NCBI GenBank assembly: GCA_002840535.1
Contig: PHBH01000058.1
Coordinates: forward strand, 1-38,785
Direction: 5' to 3'
DNA from: Deltaproteobacteria bacterium HGW-Deltaproteobacteria-15
GTDB taxonomy: Bacteria; Desulfobacterota; DSM-4660; Desulfatiglandales; HGW-15
Length of the DNA stretch: 38,785 nucleotides
Below the pieces are notes generated by a model. It did no database searches. It was not told where the DNA came from and worked only from the letters and a program-made list of their open reading frames with translations. Below are positions 16,783-24,280 of the stretch, piece after piece. Each line of letters starts with the position of its first letter. Positions within the stretch are counted from its first letter, which is position 1. A program made the translations under genes and the position numbers.

Positions 16783-16899
16783 TCAATAGGTCCAGTTGCC
16801 CAGAACCAGCATCAGCAACAAGACGACAAAGCCGAGGAGGTTCTTGAAGATCGCCCAAGACACTGCCAGTCCCGACGTCACCTTCTGTCTCATTTCCAT
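16783..16899 (-). CDS. Possible 38-residue single-pass membrane peptide
   Basis: A short frame from ATG 16899 (GAAAGG about 7 bases upstream) reading MEMRQKVTSGLAVSWAIFKN followed by a Leu/Val-rich helix and ending LGNWTY. The basic N-terminus plus one transmembrane helix is typical of bacterial small membrane proteins. It lies 50 bases downstream of the GH3 gene on the same strand and may be cotranscribed. Function unknown. Confidence 0.45.
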   Translation of the reverse strand: MEMRQKVTSGLAVSWAIFKNLLGFVVLLLMLVLGNWTY

Positions 16900-16949
16900 G
16901 GTATCGCCTTTCAGCACCCCTGCAACTTCTCGGGAACTTGTCCTCTCCT

Positions 16950-18371
16950 TCACTGCAATTTGTGCATGCTCAATGAAGGCGGTCTCTGCCCATCGGCATC
17001 CGCGAACAACGAACAGACCTTGCCGGAGACTGCTGCAGATCTCCTCCGGCTGGCCTCAAGCATTTCACCGTCCAATCTTCCTTCCCTGTCTGCCGCGAGC
17101 AATGCGTAGAGCACCTCGTATGCCTTTTCGCCGTCGCATGCGACAAGCAGCAGATCAACTCCGGCATTGATGGCCCTCACCGCCGCCTCGCCGATTCCCA
17201 AGCCACTGAGATAGATGGCCCGCATGGAAAGGTCGTCCGTGATCAGCAGACCTTCGAAGCCCCATTTCTTTCTCAAAATGGACTGAACGACCGCGCGCGA
17301 AACCGATGCAGGGAATTCGTTGTCGACATCGGCCAGCTTCACATGGGCAAGCATCAGAAGGGCATTGGAACCCTCTGCCAGGGCCCTGAAGGGAAGCCAA
17401 TCCCGATTTTCCAGGTCGGACGTCTTCGCGTCCAGCCGAGCCGGAAAGAAATGGGTATCCTCCTCAACCGGTCCGAGGCCGGGAAAGTGTTTTCCGGTTG
17501 CAAGGACTCCATGGCTCTCCAGACCCTTTGCATAGGCAAGCGCAACAGCAGCAACTCTTTCAGGCTCAGGAGCGATGGATCGCCGCGGAATGAGACTGTA
17601 GAAGTCCAGGGGATTGACAGGTTTATGGACCTTCAGATCAGCCACAGGACTCAGATTCAGATTCACACCCAGTTCGGCCAGTTCCCGCCCATGGATTTCG
17701 CCATATGCTCTGGCAAGCTCACCCGCTTCCGATAACTCCGGAGCGGACTCGATCAACTCCGCCAGGGGGGGCAGGTGCGTCAGGGGCGGAGAAAGGTGGG
17801 ACACGATGCCGCCTTCCTGATCTGCAGCGACCAGAAGCGGGCGACGTCCGCTCGTTTCACCGGCTGCATTCAAATCCTGCAGCCATTGGATTTCGATCCG
17901 GAGCTCTTCCGAGGATTTGCCTGCCGCATTCCGTTTGGTGAGAAAAACACCACCCACAGCCCCCCTTGAAACCAGAGGAGCGATATCCCTCACATTCTCG
18001 TACCCGACAATCAGATGCCTCCCCACTCTTTGCAACATGCCTGGTTCGGCATCCAGCACCGCACTCTTTCTCGCCTGGTATGTCTCCTCACCGGCCAAAG
18101 CCCATAGCGCAGTGAATCCCAGAACGATCGACGGCGCCCAATGTGTCGCCAGAAAAGGCCCCGTGTCCCGGCTGAGATACCTGATGACCTGGACGGAGGC
18201 TACCAGGAGCCAGGTCCCGCAAATCAGCGGCAACCCGTAAGGCCGCATTTCGAAAAGCAAGGGATCCCTCAAATGGGCGGCCAGGAGAACCACAAAACCT
18301 GTGACCAGCCACTCCAGCAGGAAAGCAGCAGCCCGGGTGTGTTTGACAGAGGTCGACATTGTTGATGACAT
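16950..18371 (-). CDS. Membrane-anchored GH3 beta-N-acetylhexosaminidase (NagZ-like)
   Basis: A 473-residue protein. The N-terminal 95 residues hold three predicted membrane helices (about 17-33, 46-64, 79-93), which are not part of soluble NagZ. The GH3 TIM barrel (about 110-450) has VAADQEGGIV (181-190), LNLSPVADL (238-246), GKHFPGLG (293-300), the catalytic loop EEDTHFF (304-309) with the Asp-His pair of NagZ-type enzymes, and ITDDLSM (377-383) bearing the nucleophile Asp. These enzymes release GlcNAc from peptidoglycan fragments or similar glycans. The active site is complete. ATG at 18359 has a better-spaced AAAGGA than 18371, so the true start may be four residues shorter. The membrane module suggests the barrel works at the cytoplasmic membrane; which side is unclear. 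Confidence 0.87.
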   Translation of the reverse strand: MSSTMSTSVKHTRAAAFLLEWLVTGFVVLLAAHLRDPLLFEMRPYGLPLICGTWLLVASVQVIRYLSRDTGPFLATHWAPSIVLGFTALWALAGEETYQARKSAVLDAEPGMLQRVGRHLIVGYENVRDIAPLVSRGAVGGVFLTKRNAAGKSSEELRIEIQWLQDLNAAGETSGRRPLLVAADQEGGIVSHLSPPLTHLPPLAELIESAPELSEAGELARAYGEIHGRELAELGVNLNLSPVADLKVHKPVNPLDFYSLIPRRSIAPEPERVAAVALAYAKGLESHGVLATGKHFPGLGPVEEDTHFFPARLDAKTSDLENRDWLPFRALAEGSNALLMLAHVKLADVDNEFPASVSRAVVQSILRKKWGFEGLLITDDLSMRAIYLSGLGIGEAAVRAINAGVDLLLVACDGEKAYEVLYALLAADREGRLDGEMLEASRRRSAAVSGKVCSLFADADGQRPPSLSMHKLQ

Positions 18372-18684
18372 CCTTTCTCTGATGCATGGCCGAGTATCCC
18401 CGTGGATTATGAAATGGTGATGAACCCGAAATGAATTGTGAGTGAAAAAGCTGTTCAGGGGAGGGGGTGCAGGAATCCCATAGGATGACCTGCATTCAGC
18501 GCAGAATTTTTATCTGGCTCTGAACCTTTGAACCTTTCTTGCTGTTTTGAACATTTGGAGCATTCGTGTTTTGGATTTGTTTCGGATTTCGGATTTCGAT
18601 ATTCGGATTTGAAGCCATGCCTTTCTCCCCGAATCGGTCGAACCTCTCCGGGTCCTCCACCAGAGGTGGAGGGTTTAGTGAGAA
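18372..18684. other. Intergenic region with AT-rich repeat and hairpin
   Basis: About 310 bases between the GH3 start and the creC stop, both on the minus strand. It contains a short degenerate tandem of GGATTT(C/G) units at about 18571-18610, and a perfect hairpin at 18654-18672. No protein-coding signal was seen. Confidence 0.5.
18654..18672 (-). terminator. Hairpin just after creC
   Basis: CCTCCACC and GGTGGAGG form a perfect 8-bp stem with a three-base loop, 12 bases beyond the creC stop. There is no T-run on the minus strand, so it may protect the transcript end or act with another factor rather than as a classical terminator. Confidence 0.4.
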
Positions 18685-20118
18685 CTAAACGGCAAGCCGA
18701 AGAGTGGCGCGCAACCCCTTCCCTTCGAGATTCTCCAGCGCCACCTCCCCGTCGTGAAGCAGGGCCACCTGCCTTACGAAGTTCAGGCCAAGGCCCGTGC
18801 TCTTCTTCCCTGTGTCCGGCCGCTGCAGCGAGAAGAACTTTTCGAACACTCTCGATTTCGCATACTCGGGGATGCCCGGACCCTGGTCTTCCACGGTAAA
18901 CGCCACCTTTCCGCTTTCCACGCGGGACTTGACCACGATGGCGCCCCCGGGGGGGCTGAAATCGATCGCGTTCTGGACCAGATTCGAGACCGCTTCATGA
19001 AGGAGGAAGGAATCGCCTTTCACCACGATGTCTTCCTCCATGCAGACTGATACGCTCAAGCCCTTCTTCGAGATTATGGGCGACTTCGCCTCGATCGCGA
19101 TTCTCACCAGCGAGGGAAATGGAACAGGCTCCGCCTTTTCGAGCATCTTTCTGTTCTCGAGCGCGGACAATTCCAGCATCCGGTCCACGATATCCTGGAT
19201 GCGGCCGGCCTCGGTGCGAATGTTGGCCATGAAAAGGCGCCGCCGCTCGGAAGGCATGTCTTCCTCCAGGAGTTCCGCAGCGCCCCGGATGGCGGACAGG
19301 GGGCTCTTGATTTCATGGGTGAGTGTCTGCACGTACTGCTCCACATACTTCTTCCCTTCCAGGGCCTCCGTCATCTTCTCAAAGGCCGCGCCCATTTCGC
19401 CCATTTCGCTGCTGCCCAGATCCGGAAGATCCACCCTCCTGCCCTCCCTGATATCGTGGGCGTACCGGGTGAGGCGCTTTATCGGCCTCGTGACCCAGAA
19501 GCTGACGAGCAGGCTCAGGAGGATGGCAACGGCGGCTGAAAACACCCCGAGCCAGACGATGCGAGGCTTCGCATGCTGGATGAAGCTGTTCACATTGGTG
19601 GTGGGTTTTGCAACGGTCAGGGACCCTGCTATCTCGCCGCCCACGATGATGGGGGCACCCACATAGAGCACTGCAGACGCCAAGGCCTCGTCCTTAGGCT
19701 TTCTGTGGGTTGTCCTGGCCCCGTACTCCCCCCCCAGGGTCAGCCTTACATCGCGCCACTTGGAAAAGTCCAACCCTTCATTGTGCCTGTTCCGGGAATC
19801 GAAGACGACCTTACCCCGTCTGTCCGTAATGTAGACGCCCACGTCCACCTCGGTCTTGAGAAAATCATAGATCGAGGCAGAGAAGGTCCGCGCATAAGCG
19901 CGGTCAAAGGCGGTGCGGAGCGTCTCCGGCCTGAAGCGGGCCCTTTCCATTTCGGTTCCCACGATCGCAGCCAGGACATTGGCCTGATCCACCAGGGGAT
20001 CTTCGATACCCTCCAGATAGCGGCTTTGGAGGTCCGCGGCGATTCGATGTATAGGATAAGAGAAACAGAGGATGAAGATGATCAGGTACGAAAGAAAGAT
20101 CCGTGTGCCGAGTCTCAT
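18685..20118 (-). CDS. creC: Sensor histidine kinase CreC
   Basis: A 477-residue membrane kinase closely resembling E. coli CreC along its length. TM1 is at about residues 8-24. The periplasmic sensor includes VDVGVYITDRRGKVVFDS and WRDVRLTLGGEYGART, both CreC signatures. TM2 is at about 187-208 and HAMP at about 209-255 (LPDLGSSEMGEM). HisKA has His 268 in TLTHEIKSPLSAIRGAAELL, and HATPase motifs are NLVQNAIDFSPPGG, DQGPGIP and STGLGLNFV. Its ATG overlaps the creB stop by 4 bases. CreC phosphorylates CreB. Here it closes a gene row that begins with a PEP-CTERM-like target and an exosortase, so its signal may concern envelope or surface state. That link is inference. Confidence 0.93.
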   Translation of the reverse strand: MRLGTRIFLSYLIIFILCFSYPIHRIAADLQSRYLEGIEDPLVDQANVLAAIVGTEMERARFRPETLRTAFDRAYARTFSASIYDFLKTEVDVGVYITDRRGKVVFDSRNRHNEGLDFSKWRDVRLTLGGEYGARTTHRKPKDEALASAVLYVGAPIIVGGEIAGSLTVAKPTTNVNSFIQHAKPRIVWLGVFSAAVAILLSLLVSFWVTRPIKRLTRYAHDIREGRRVDLPDLGSSEMGEMGAAFEKMTEALEGKKYVEQYVQTLTHEIKSPLSAIRGAAELLEEDMPSERRRLFMANIRTEAGRIQDIVDRMLELSALENRKMLEKAEPVPFPSLVRIAIEAKSPIISKKGLSVSVCMEEDIVVKGDSFLLHEAVSNLVQNAIDFSPPGGAIVVKSRVESGKVAFTVEDQGPGIPEYAKSRVFEKFFSLQRPDTGKKSTGLGLNFVRQVALLHDGEVALENLEGKGLRATLRLAV

Positions 20119-20798
20119 AGGTCCTCTCTCAAGGAATACCCCGCGCCTCTATGGGTTACGATAGGGTCTCGATCCGGCTCGATCGCCCTCAGCTTGCTCC
20201 GGATGTTCTTGATATGGGCGTCAACCGTTCGGTCCAGACTGGCCTCCGGTTCTTCCCAGACGAGATCCATGAGCTGCTCCCGGGAATACACATGCCCCGG
20301 CCTTCGGATGAAGGTTCTCAGAATCTCGTACTCGTAGCGGGAAAGATCCAGGATCTTTCCCTGGTAAGTGATCTGACGCTTGGATTCGTTCACGTGGAAA
20401 ACCCCGTTGGGGGCGCACGAACTTCCCCCGGAGGGCCGCGTGCGCCTCAATACCGCCTTTACCCTGGCGGCCAACTCCCTGGGGCTGAAAGGCTTGGTGA
20501 CATAGTCATCGCCGCCCACTTCAAGGCCCACGATCCGGTCCACTTCCTCAATGCGCGCGGTCAGGAAGATGATAGGCGTTGAGAACTTTTTCCGGATTTC
20601 CTTGCACAGCTCGAGACCGCTCACGTCGGGGAGCCCGATATCCAGGATGATCAGGTCTGCCTGCGACCTGGCCATAAAGGGAAGAACCGGCGATCCCGAA
20701 GCAAGGCAGACCGTCTCGAATCCCTCGGTTTCCAGAGCATACTGGATATTGTCCGTGATGGCCGGTTCATCCTCTACGATCAGAATCTTTGCCTTCAT
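20115..20798 (-). CDS. creB: Response regulator CreB
   Basis: An OmpR/PhoB-type regulator of 227 residues from ATG 20798, with GGAGG six bases upstream; a longer reading to 20828 is less likely. The receiver domain (about residues 1-120) has E9/D10, phospho-acceptor D53, and FLTARIEEVDRIVGLEVGGDDYVTKPFSPRE, a stretch very close to E. coli CreB. The winged-helix DNA-binding domain (about 130-225) has LSRYEYEILRTFIRRPG, RTVDAHIKNIRSKLRAI and THRGAGYSLRE, again CreB-like. CreB binds direct repeats TTCAC-N6-TTCAC. One perfect copy lies upstream of the VIT/vWA gene at 24119-24134, so this regulator probably controls its own row. The stop overlaps creC by 4 bases. Confidence 0.93.
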   Translation of the reverse strand: MKAKILIVEDEPAITDNIQYALETEGFETVCLASGSPVLPFMARSQADLIILDIGLPDVSGLELCKEIRKKFSTPIIFLTARIEEVDRIVGLEVGGDDYVTKPFSPRELAARVKAVLRRTRPSGGSSCAPNGVFHVNESKRQITYQGKILDLSRYEYEILRTFIRRPGHVYSREQLMDLVWEEPEASLDRTVDAHIKNIRSKLRAIEPDRDPIVTHRGAGYSLREDL

Positions 20799-20918
20799 GG
20801 TGTCCTCCGCATCCCCTTCCGGTCTCATTGCCAGAGCCTTCTATACCACCCCTTCGGTGTGCGAGTCACCTCTTCTGTGAACAGTCTGGTGTACGGCGAC
20901 AAAAGTCCTTTTACACAT

Positions 20919-21716
20919 TTAGTGACACTGTAGTTGGCCTTGGGGTCTTTTTCCATTCTTCCTCCCTACCCCGATTCGGATTGCCGCTGACCGGAAGAGA
21001 AAGAAGAGCGCCATGACCACGATAAGAACTCCTGCACACACAGAGAGAACGAGAAAGCCATGCTCTATGAATCTGATCTCTCCCCGCAAGCCCGAATTGT
21101 TCAGGAGGGGGATTCCAAGTGCTATAAGGCTGTACCAGAGAAATGGAACGAGCAACGACCATCTTGATGCTTTTACCGGTCCGCGGGAGATGAAAAGATT
21201 CACGGCCCTGGTCACGACCTGATACGCCATGAGAAGGGCTGAGAAATAGATGAGGGTGCCTTCGATCCTGTGCGCCCTTTCGGGTGTAAGCCACCCGCCA
21301 TAGATGTCTGCCTGATAGAGGGAGACGGCGGCAACAATCCTGAGACCGTTCACCCCCACAGTCAGGATGAAGGATATCCCCAGGGTGACGCCAAACCACA
21401 GTCCTTTCCAAGTCACGCTCGGCATCAGCCGGATGGTTGTGAAGTAAAGCGTGGAAAAGGCGATGATCAGGAAATTGACCCCTGCGCAGGACGGGGCGAT
21501 GATCAGGCCGTGCGACCTGCTTACAAAGCCGGTGTGTTCCTCCCATTCGAACGAAATGGCCGTGAGCCGTTGCACAACCCAGGCAGTGGGAGAGAGCACC
21601 CAGCGCAGGTCTTCACTCCCTGAAACGGAATAGTGGTATTTCAAACCAACAGCCAGAATCACCCCCACGGCATAGGGCGCTCCATACGCGATCAGTAGAC
21701 TCTTCATGGATCTCAT
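20919..21716 (-). CDS. Exosortase, small XrtK-like type
   Basis: A 265-residue polytopic membrane protein with about seven helices. The three conserved exosortase residues are present. Cys 77 is in IIAPSCAGVNFL. Arg 126 is in VGVNGLRIVAAV. His 149 is in ERAHRIEGTLIYF. Exosortases are membrane transpeptidase-like enzymes thought to cleave PEP-CTERM tails and move the protein to the surface or to glycan. The protein lacks C-terminal fused domains and is short, as in the XrtK group; subgroup naming is from memory and not certain. It sits between a VIT/vWA protein with a PEP-type tail (208 bases away, with a repeat in between) and creB (120 bases away). No strong ribosome site is visible at either of the first two ATGs. 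Confidence 0.85.
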   Translation of the reverse strand: MRSMKSLLIAYGAPYAVGVILAVGLKYHYSVSGSEDLRWVLSPTAWVVQRLTAISFEWEEHTGFVSRSHGLIIAPSCAGVNFLIIAFSTLYFTTIRLMPSVTWKGLWFGVTLGISFILTVGVNGLRIVAAVSLYQADIYGGWLTPERAHRIEGTLIYFSALLMAYQVVTRAVNLFISRGPVKASRWSLLVPFLWYSLIALGIPLLNNSGLRGEIRFIEHGFLVLSVCAGVLIVVMALFFLFRSAAIRIGVGRKNGKRPQGQLQCH

Positions 21717-21776
21717 GGTTTCAGCTCACTTGACGGACAAAATGGAACTTACTCCTGCGCATACATGCTCTTCTCT

Positions 21777-21859
21777 GTCATTCCCGCGCAGGCTGGAATC
21801 CAGTTCGCAGAGAGGCTGGATTCCCAGTACGGGACAGGCTTAGTCAAACCGGAAATGAC
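21777..21859. repeat. Palindromic GTCATTCCCG...GGAATCCAG repeat
   Basis: The element opens GTCATTCCCGC and closes CCGGAAATGAC, with an inner perfect 9-base inverted pair GGAATCCAG (21795-21803) and CTGGATTCC (21816-21824). Sequences of this type are among the commonest dispersed intergenic palindromes in proteobacterial genomes. It separates the exosortase gene from its probable target. Confidence 0.65.
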
Positions 21860-21923
21860 AAACAAATGAACTTCAAACCTATTGCTGTTATGGAGTAACC
21901 AGCCTATCCCCGCATCCCCCTGC

Positions 21924-23936
21924 TCAGGCCCCGTTTCGTGCGGTCCGCGACCATCTGCGATAGATCCAAACAAAGGGCGATACGAAAATGAAGAGGGCGA
22001 CAAGGAGGCCCAGTTCAGGCTCGGGAACCTTGGAGCAGCCCCCACCGACCGCCAGGTTGGAGACACCGAGAGGCAAAGGGAGGGGCTGGTTTACGTCCTT
22101 TGCCTGCTCCCCGGGATTGCGGACAGCGTCCATGACCGCCACGAATGAGGTGTATGGGGTGAGAATGCTGTAAGCCAGACCCAGAGAGGTGACCTCGTTC
22201 TTCGTTTCCGCGACGGCCCCTCGGTCGCCAAAATCGGAGAGTCTTGCGATCCTCGTACGGGCCCAGAGATAGCGGAGCGCACTGTTTGCCTCCCCCGGAT
22301 CCGCCTCTGACACCCGGAAGGTCTTTGCATACTCTTCCGTTTCTCTCTTCCCGGCCACCTCGATCAGGCCTTCCGCGTTGCCCCTCCATTTCCCGAATAT
22401 TGCAAGAGGCCGCCGCGCAAACAGGTCAGGGACGCTCGGCGGCTCCACGTCATAGGCCTCAAATCCCTTGAACCCGACTCTGATCCGAGTGAGCACCGGT
22501 GACTGCACATAGTCGCGGAACCGCTCTGCAGTTACCCGGGCTTCCTCGGGCCGGGTAACCACGAAGGGCTCTCCCAAACCTGCCTTTGCCATGCCTTCGA
22601 TGAGAAAACGGTTTACGCTGGACCCGATGCCGAAGGAAAAGACATTGGTGTTATTCAGGTTGTTGCGAATGATCTCGAAAACGTCCCTCTCCGCAGAAAT
22701 GAAGCCGTCCGTGATGATCAGGACACTCCTCGAGGTGTTTTCGTCCCGCGGCAGAGACAAACCCCTTGTGAGTGCCGGCGAGAGCTCTGTTCCACCGCCC
22801 CCCTGCCGTGAGTCGATCACCTGAATGGCGCGCGCTATATTTGCCTGCGTGGCCGGCACGGATGACGAGGACATGGCACAGGAGGAACCGGAGAAAAGGA
22901 TCACATTGAACTTGTCCCTTTCCCGGAGGCCGCCGATAAGATCCCTGATGAGCGTCTTGGCCGTGGCCAGCGGGAATCCGTGCATGGAACCGGACACATC
23001 CAGGATGAAGATGAACTCCCGGGGCGGAATGTCCTTTGCCTGGACCCGCTCCGGCGGCTGGACCATGAGCAGGAAAAAGTTCTCGGTCTCCCCTTTGTAG
23101 AGCATCAAACCGCTTTGGATCTCCTTCCCCATGAGCCTGTAGTTCAGTATGAAGTCCCGGTTCCCGCTCGACTCCTTCGGCTCTTCAAGGGAGACCCTGG
23201 CTATGGACTTGCTTTCCCACTGCACATCCACACGATGGGAGGGACAGGCAAGCTCCTGCAGGGGAATGCCGGTGGAGACTGTGACGTGGATTCCGAAACT
23301 CGCGGGGACAGGACTCCCTTCCTTCAGATAGGGGCTTTTGACCCATAGGTCCGTTTCCGGCGCGCCGGCCTCCGGCTGGTTGGAGTACCGGGGGCCGACC
23401 ACCGTGGGATACACAAATTCATAAGTTCCCTCAGAGGGCACAAGCAGTTCCGTATAGCGCAGTTCTATACGGACCTCGTCTCCCGGCATGATGTTGGCCA
23501 CATTCATGTTAAAGACATTAGGCCTTTGCTGCTCCAGCAGGGATGCGCTCTTCCCTTCGTGCCTGGCCTTTGCAAACTCCCTTTTTGCCGTTCCCCGCTC
23601 ACTGATTCTGGCAGTCACCACACGTTCCCCGATGATCATATTCATCCCGTGCACGGTTGCCCGTGTGGATGCGGGAAATATATAGCGCGCATTGATCGGC
23701 TTCGAGCCCTGGTTCACATACTTCTGGCTGACAAAGACCTCTGCAATGACCCCGTTGATCCTGGCATCGACGGTGGTTTCCTTGAGAGGAAATGAATCGA
23801 CCGAAGAATCTCCCTCCTGGACAAAGAAGTAAGGAGACAGGGTCTTGTCTTTTCTTTCTTCCCCAAGAGCGGGGCATGAGAGCAGGACCAGGACAATCAC
23901 CACACAAGAGAACGGACAATTCACCATTTGACGCAT
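21924..23936 (-). CDS. VIT/vWA surface protein with PEP-CTERM-like sorting tail
   Basis: A 670-residue exported protein. A signal peptide ends near residue 25 (VLLSCPALGEE). A VIT domain covers about 40-170 (VSQKYVNQGSKPINARYIFP, SERGTAKREFAKAR, NIMPGDEVRIELRYTE). The vWA domain covers about 308-480, with an intact metal site: DVSGSM plus later Thr and Asp residues (IITDGFIS). The C-terminus reads GGGCSKVPEPELG, then a hydrophobic helix (about 643-658), then YRRWSR, the tripartite PEP-CTERM layout. An exosortase gene follows, so this is its likely dedicated substrate. AGGAGGTG five bases before ATG 23936 fixes the start. A CreB-type site and a long inverted repeat lie upstream. VIT/vWA proteins act in adhesion or matrix binding; the ligand is unknown. 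Confidence 0.9.
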   Translation of the reverse strand: MRQMVNCPFSCVVIVLVLLSCPALGEERKDKTLSPYFFVQEGDSSVDSFPLKETTVDARINGVIAEVFVSQKYVNQGSKPINARYIFPASTRATVHGMNMIIGERVVTARISERGTAKREFAKARHEGKSASLLEQQRPNVFNMNVANIMPGDEVRIELRYTELLVPSEGTYEFVYPTVVGPRYSNQPEAGAPETDLWVKSPYLKEGSPVPASFGIHVTVSTGIPLQELACPSHRVDVQWESKSIARVSLEEPKESSGNRDFILNYRLMGKEIQSGLMLYKGETENFFLLMVQPPERVQAKDIPPREFIFILDVSGSMHGFPLATAKTLIRDLIGGLRERDKFNVILFSGSSCAMSSSSVPATQANIARAIQVIDSRQGGGGTELSPALTRGLSLPRDENTSRSVLIITDGFISAERDVFEIIRNNLNNTNVFSFGIGSSVNRFLIEGMAKAGLGEPFVVTRPEEARVTAERFRDYVQSPVLTRIRVGFKGFEAYDVEPPSVPDLFARRPLAIFGKWRGNAEGLIEVAGKRETEEYAKTFRVSEADPGEANSALRYLWARTRIARLSDFGDRGAVAETKNEVTSLGLAYSILTPYTSFVAVMDAVRNPGEQAKDVNQPLPLPLGVSNLAVGGGCSKVPEPELGLLVALFIFVSPFVWIYRRWSRTARNGA

Positions 23937-23980
23937 GACAACACCTCCTGTAAAACCTTAGCTCTTTGAAAATGGCGCAG

Positions 23981-24061
23981 GGTTTGGGCATGGGGGTCTT
24001 TTTTATGCATGCGCTTTCCCAAGCGCTCCTCGCTTTGAAAAAAGACCCCCATGCCCAAACC
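23981..24061. repeat. 24-bp perfect inverted repeat with nested hairpin
   Basis: Arms at 23981-24004 and 24038-24061 are exact reverse complements. Each arm, read inward, is a G-rich block (GGTTTGGGCATGGGGGTC) ending in six T. The 33-base loop contains a second perfect stem GCGCTT-TCCC-AAGCGC (24011-24026). It lies 45 bases before the VIT/vWA ATG, so it would be in that gene's leader. There is no T-run beyond the outer arms, so it does not look like an ordinary terminator. Confidence 0.85.
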
Positions 24062-24118
24062 TCACTCAACCGGAGAACGCATCGTGGAGGAGGTGAATGA
24101 AGGGAATTTGAAGTCAGC

Positions 24119-24134
24119 GTGAAAAGTGTGTGAA
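24119..24134 (-). promoter_or_regulatory. CreB-binding site (cre tag) TTCAC-N6-TTCAC
   Basis: On the minus strand the sequence is TTCACACACTTTTCAC, an exact match to the CreB direct-repeat consensus known from E. coli. It is oriented toward the VIT/vWA gene, 183 bases before its ATG. A further TTCAC half-site occurs at 24093-24097. Because creB is in the same row, autoregulation is likely. The divergent transhydrogenase gene starts 147 bases to the right and could also respond. Confidence 0.65.
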
Positions 24135-24280
24135 AAGAAGAAGCCGATTCTTCGGTGCAACTTGAGAATGCACAACATTTCGTGCATACTGCACCTGTGA
24201 AACAGGAGTGTAAAGGCGGGTCCTGAGTACCGAAACGACTGGAGCATTGGAGTCAACATAAACAGTCTGAGGAGAAACCC

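Larger units (their letters stand above)
23937..24280. other. Divergent control region between the sorting module and the transhydrogenase gene
   Basis: The 344 bases contain, from left to right, the VIT/vWA ribosome site, the long inverted repeat, the CreB-type site, and the transhydrogenase leader with its GAGGAG ribosome site. No convincing -10/-35 pair was found on either strand. Confidence 0.5.

Noticed and set aside
24005..24061. Reading the long inverted repeat as a bidirectional intrinsic terminator
   Set aside because: The T-runs are inside the arms near the loop and not after the stem, and it lies between a divergent gene pair's 5' ends.
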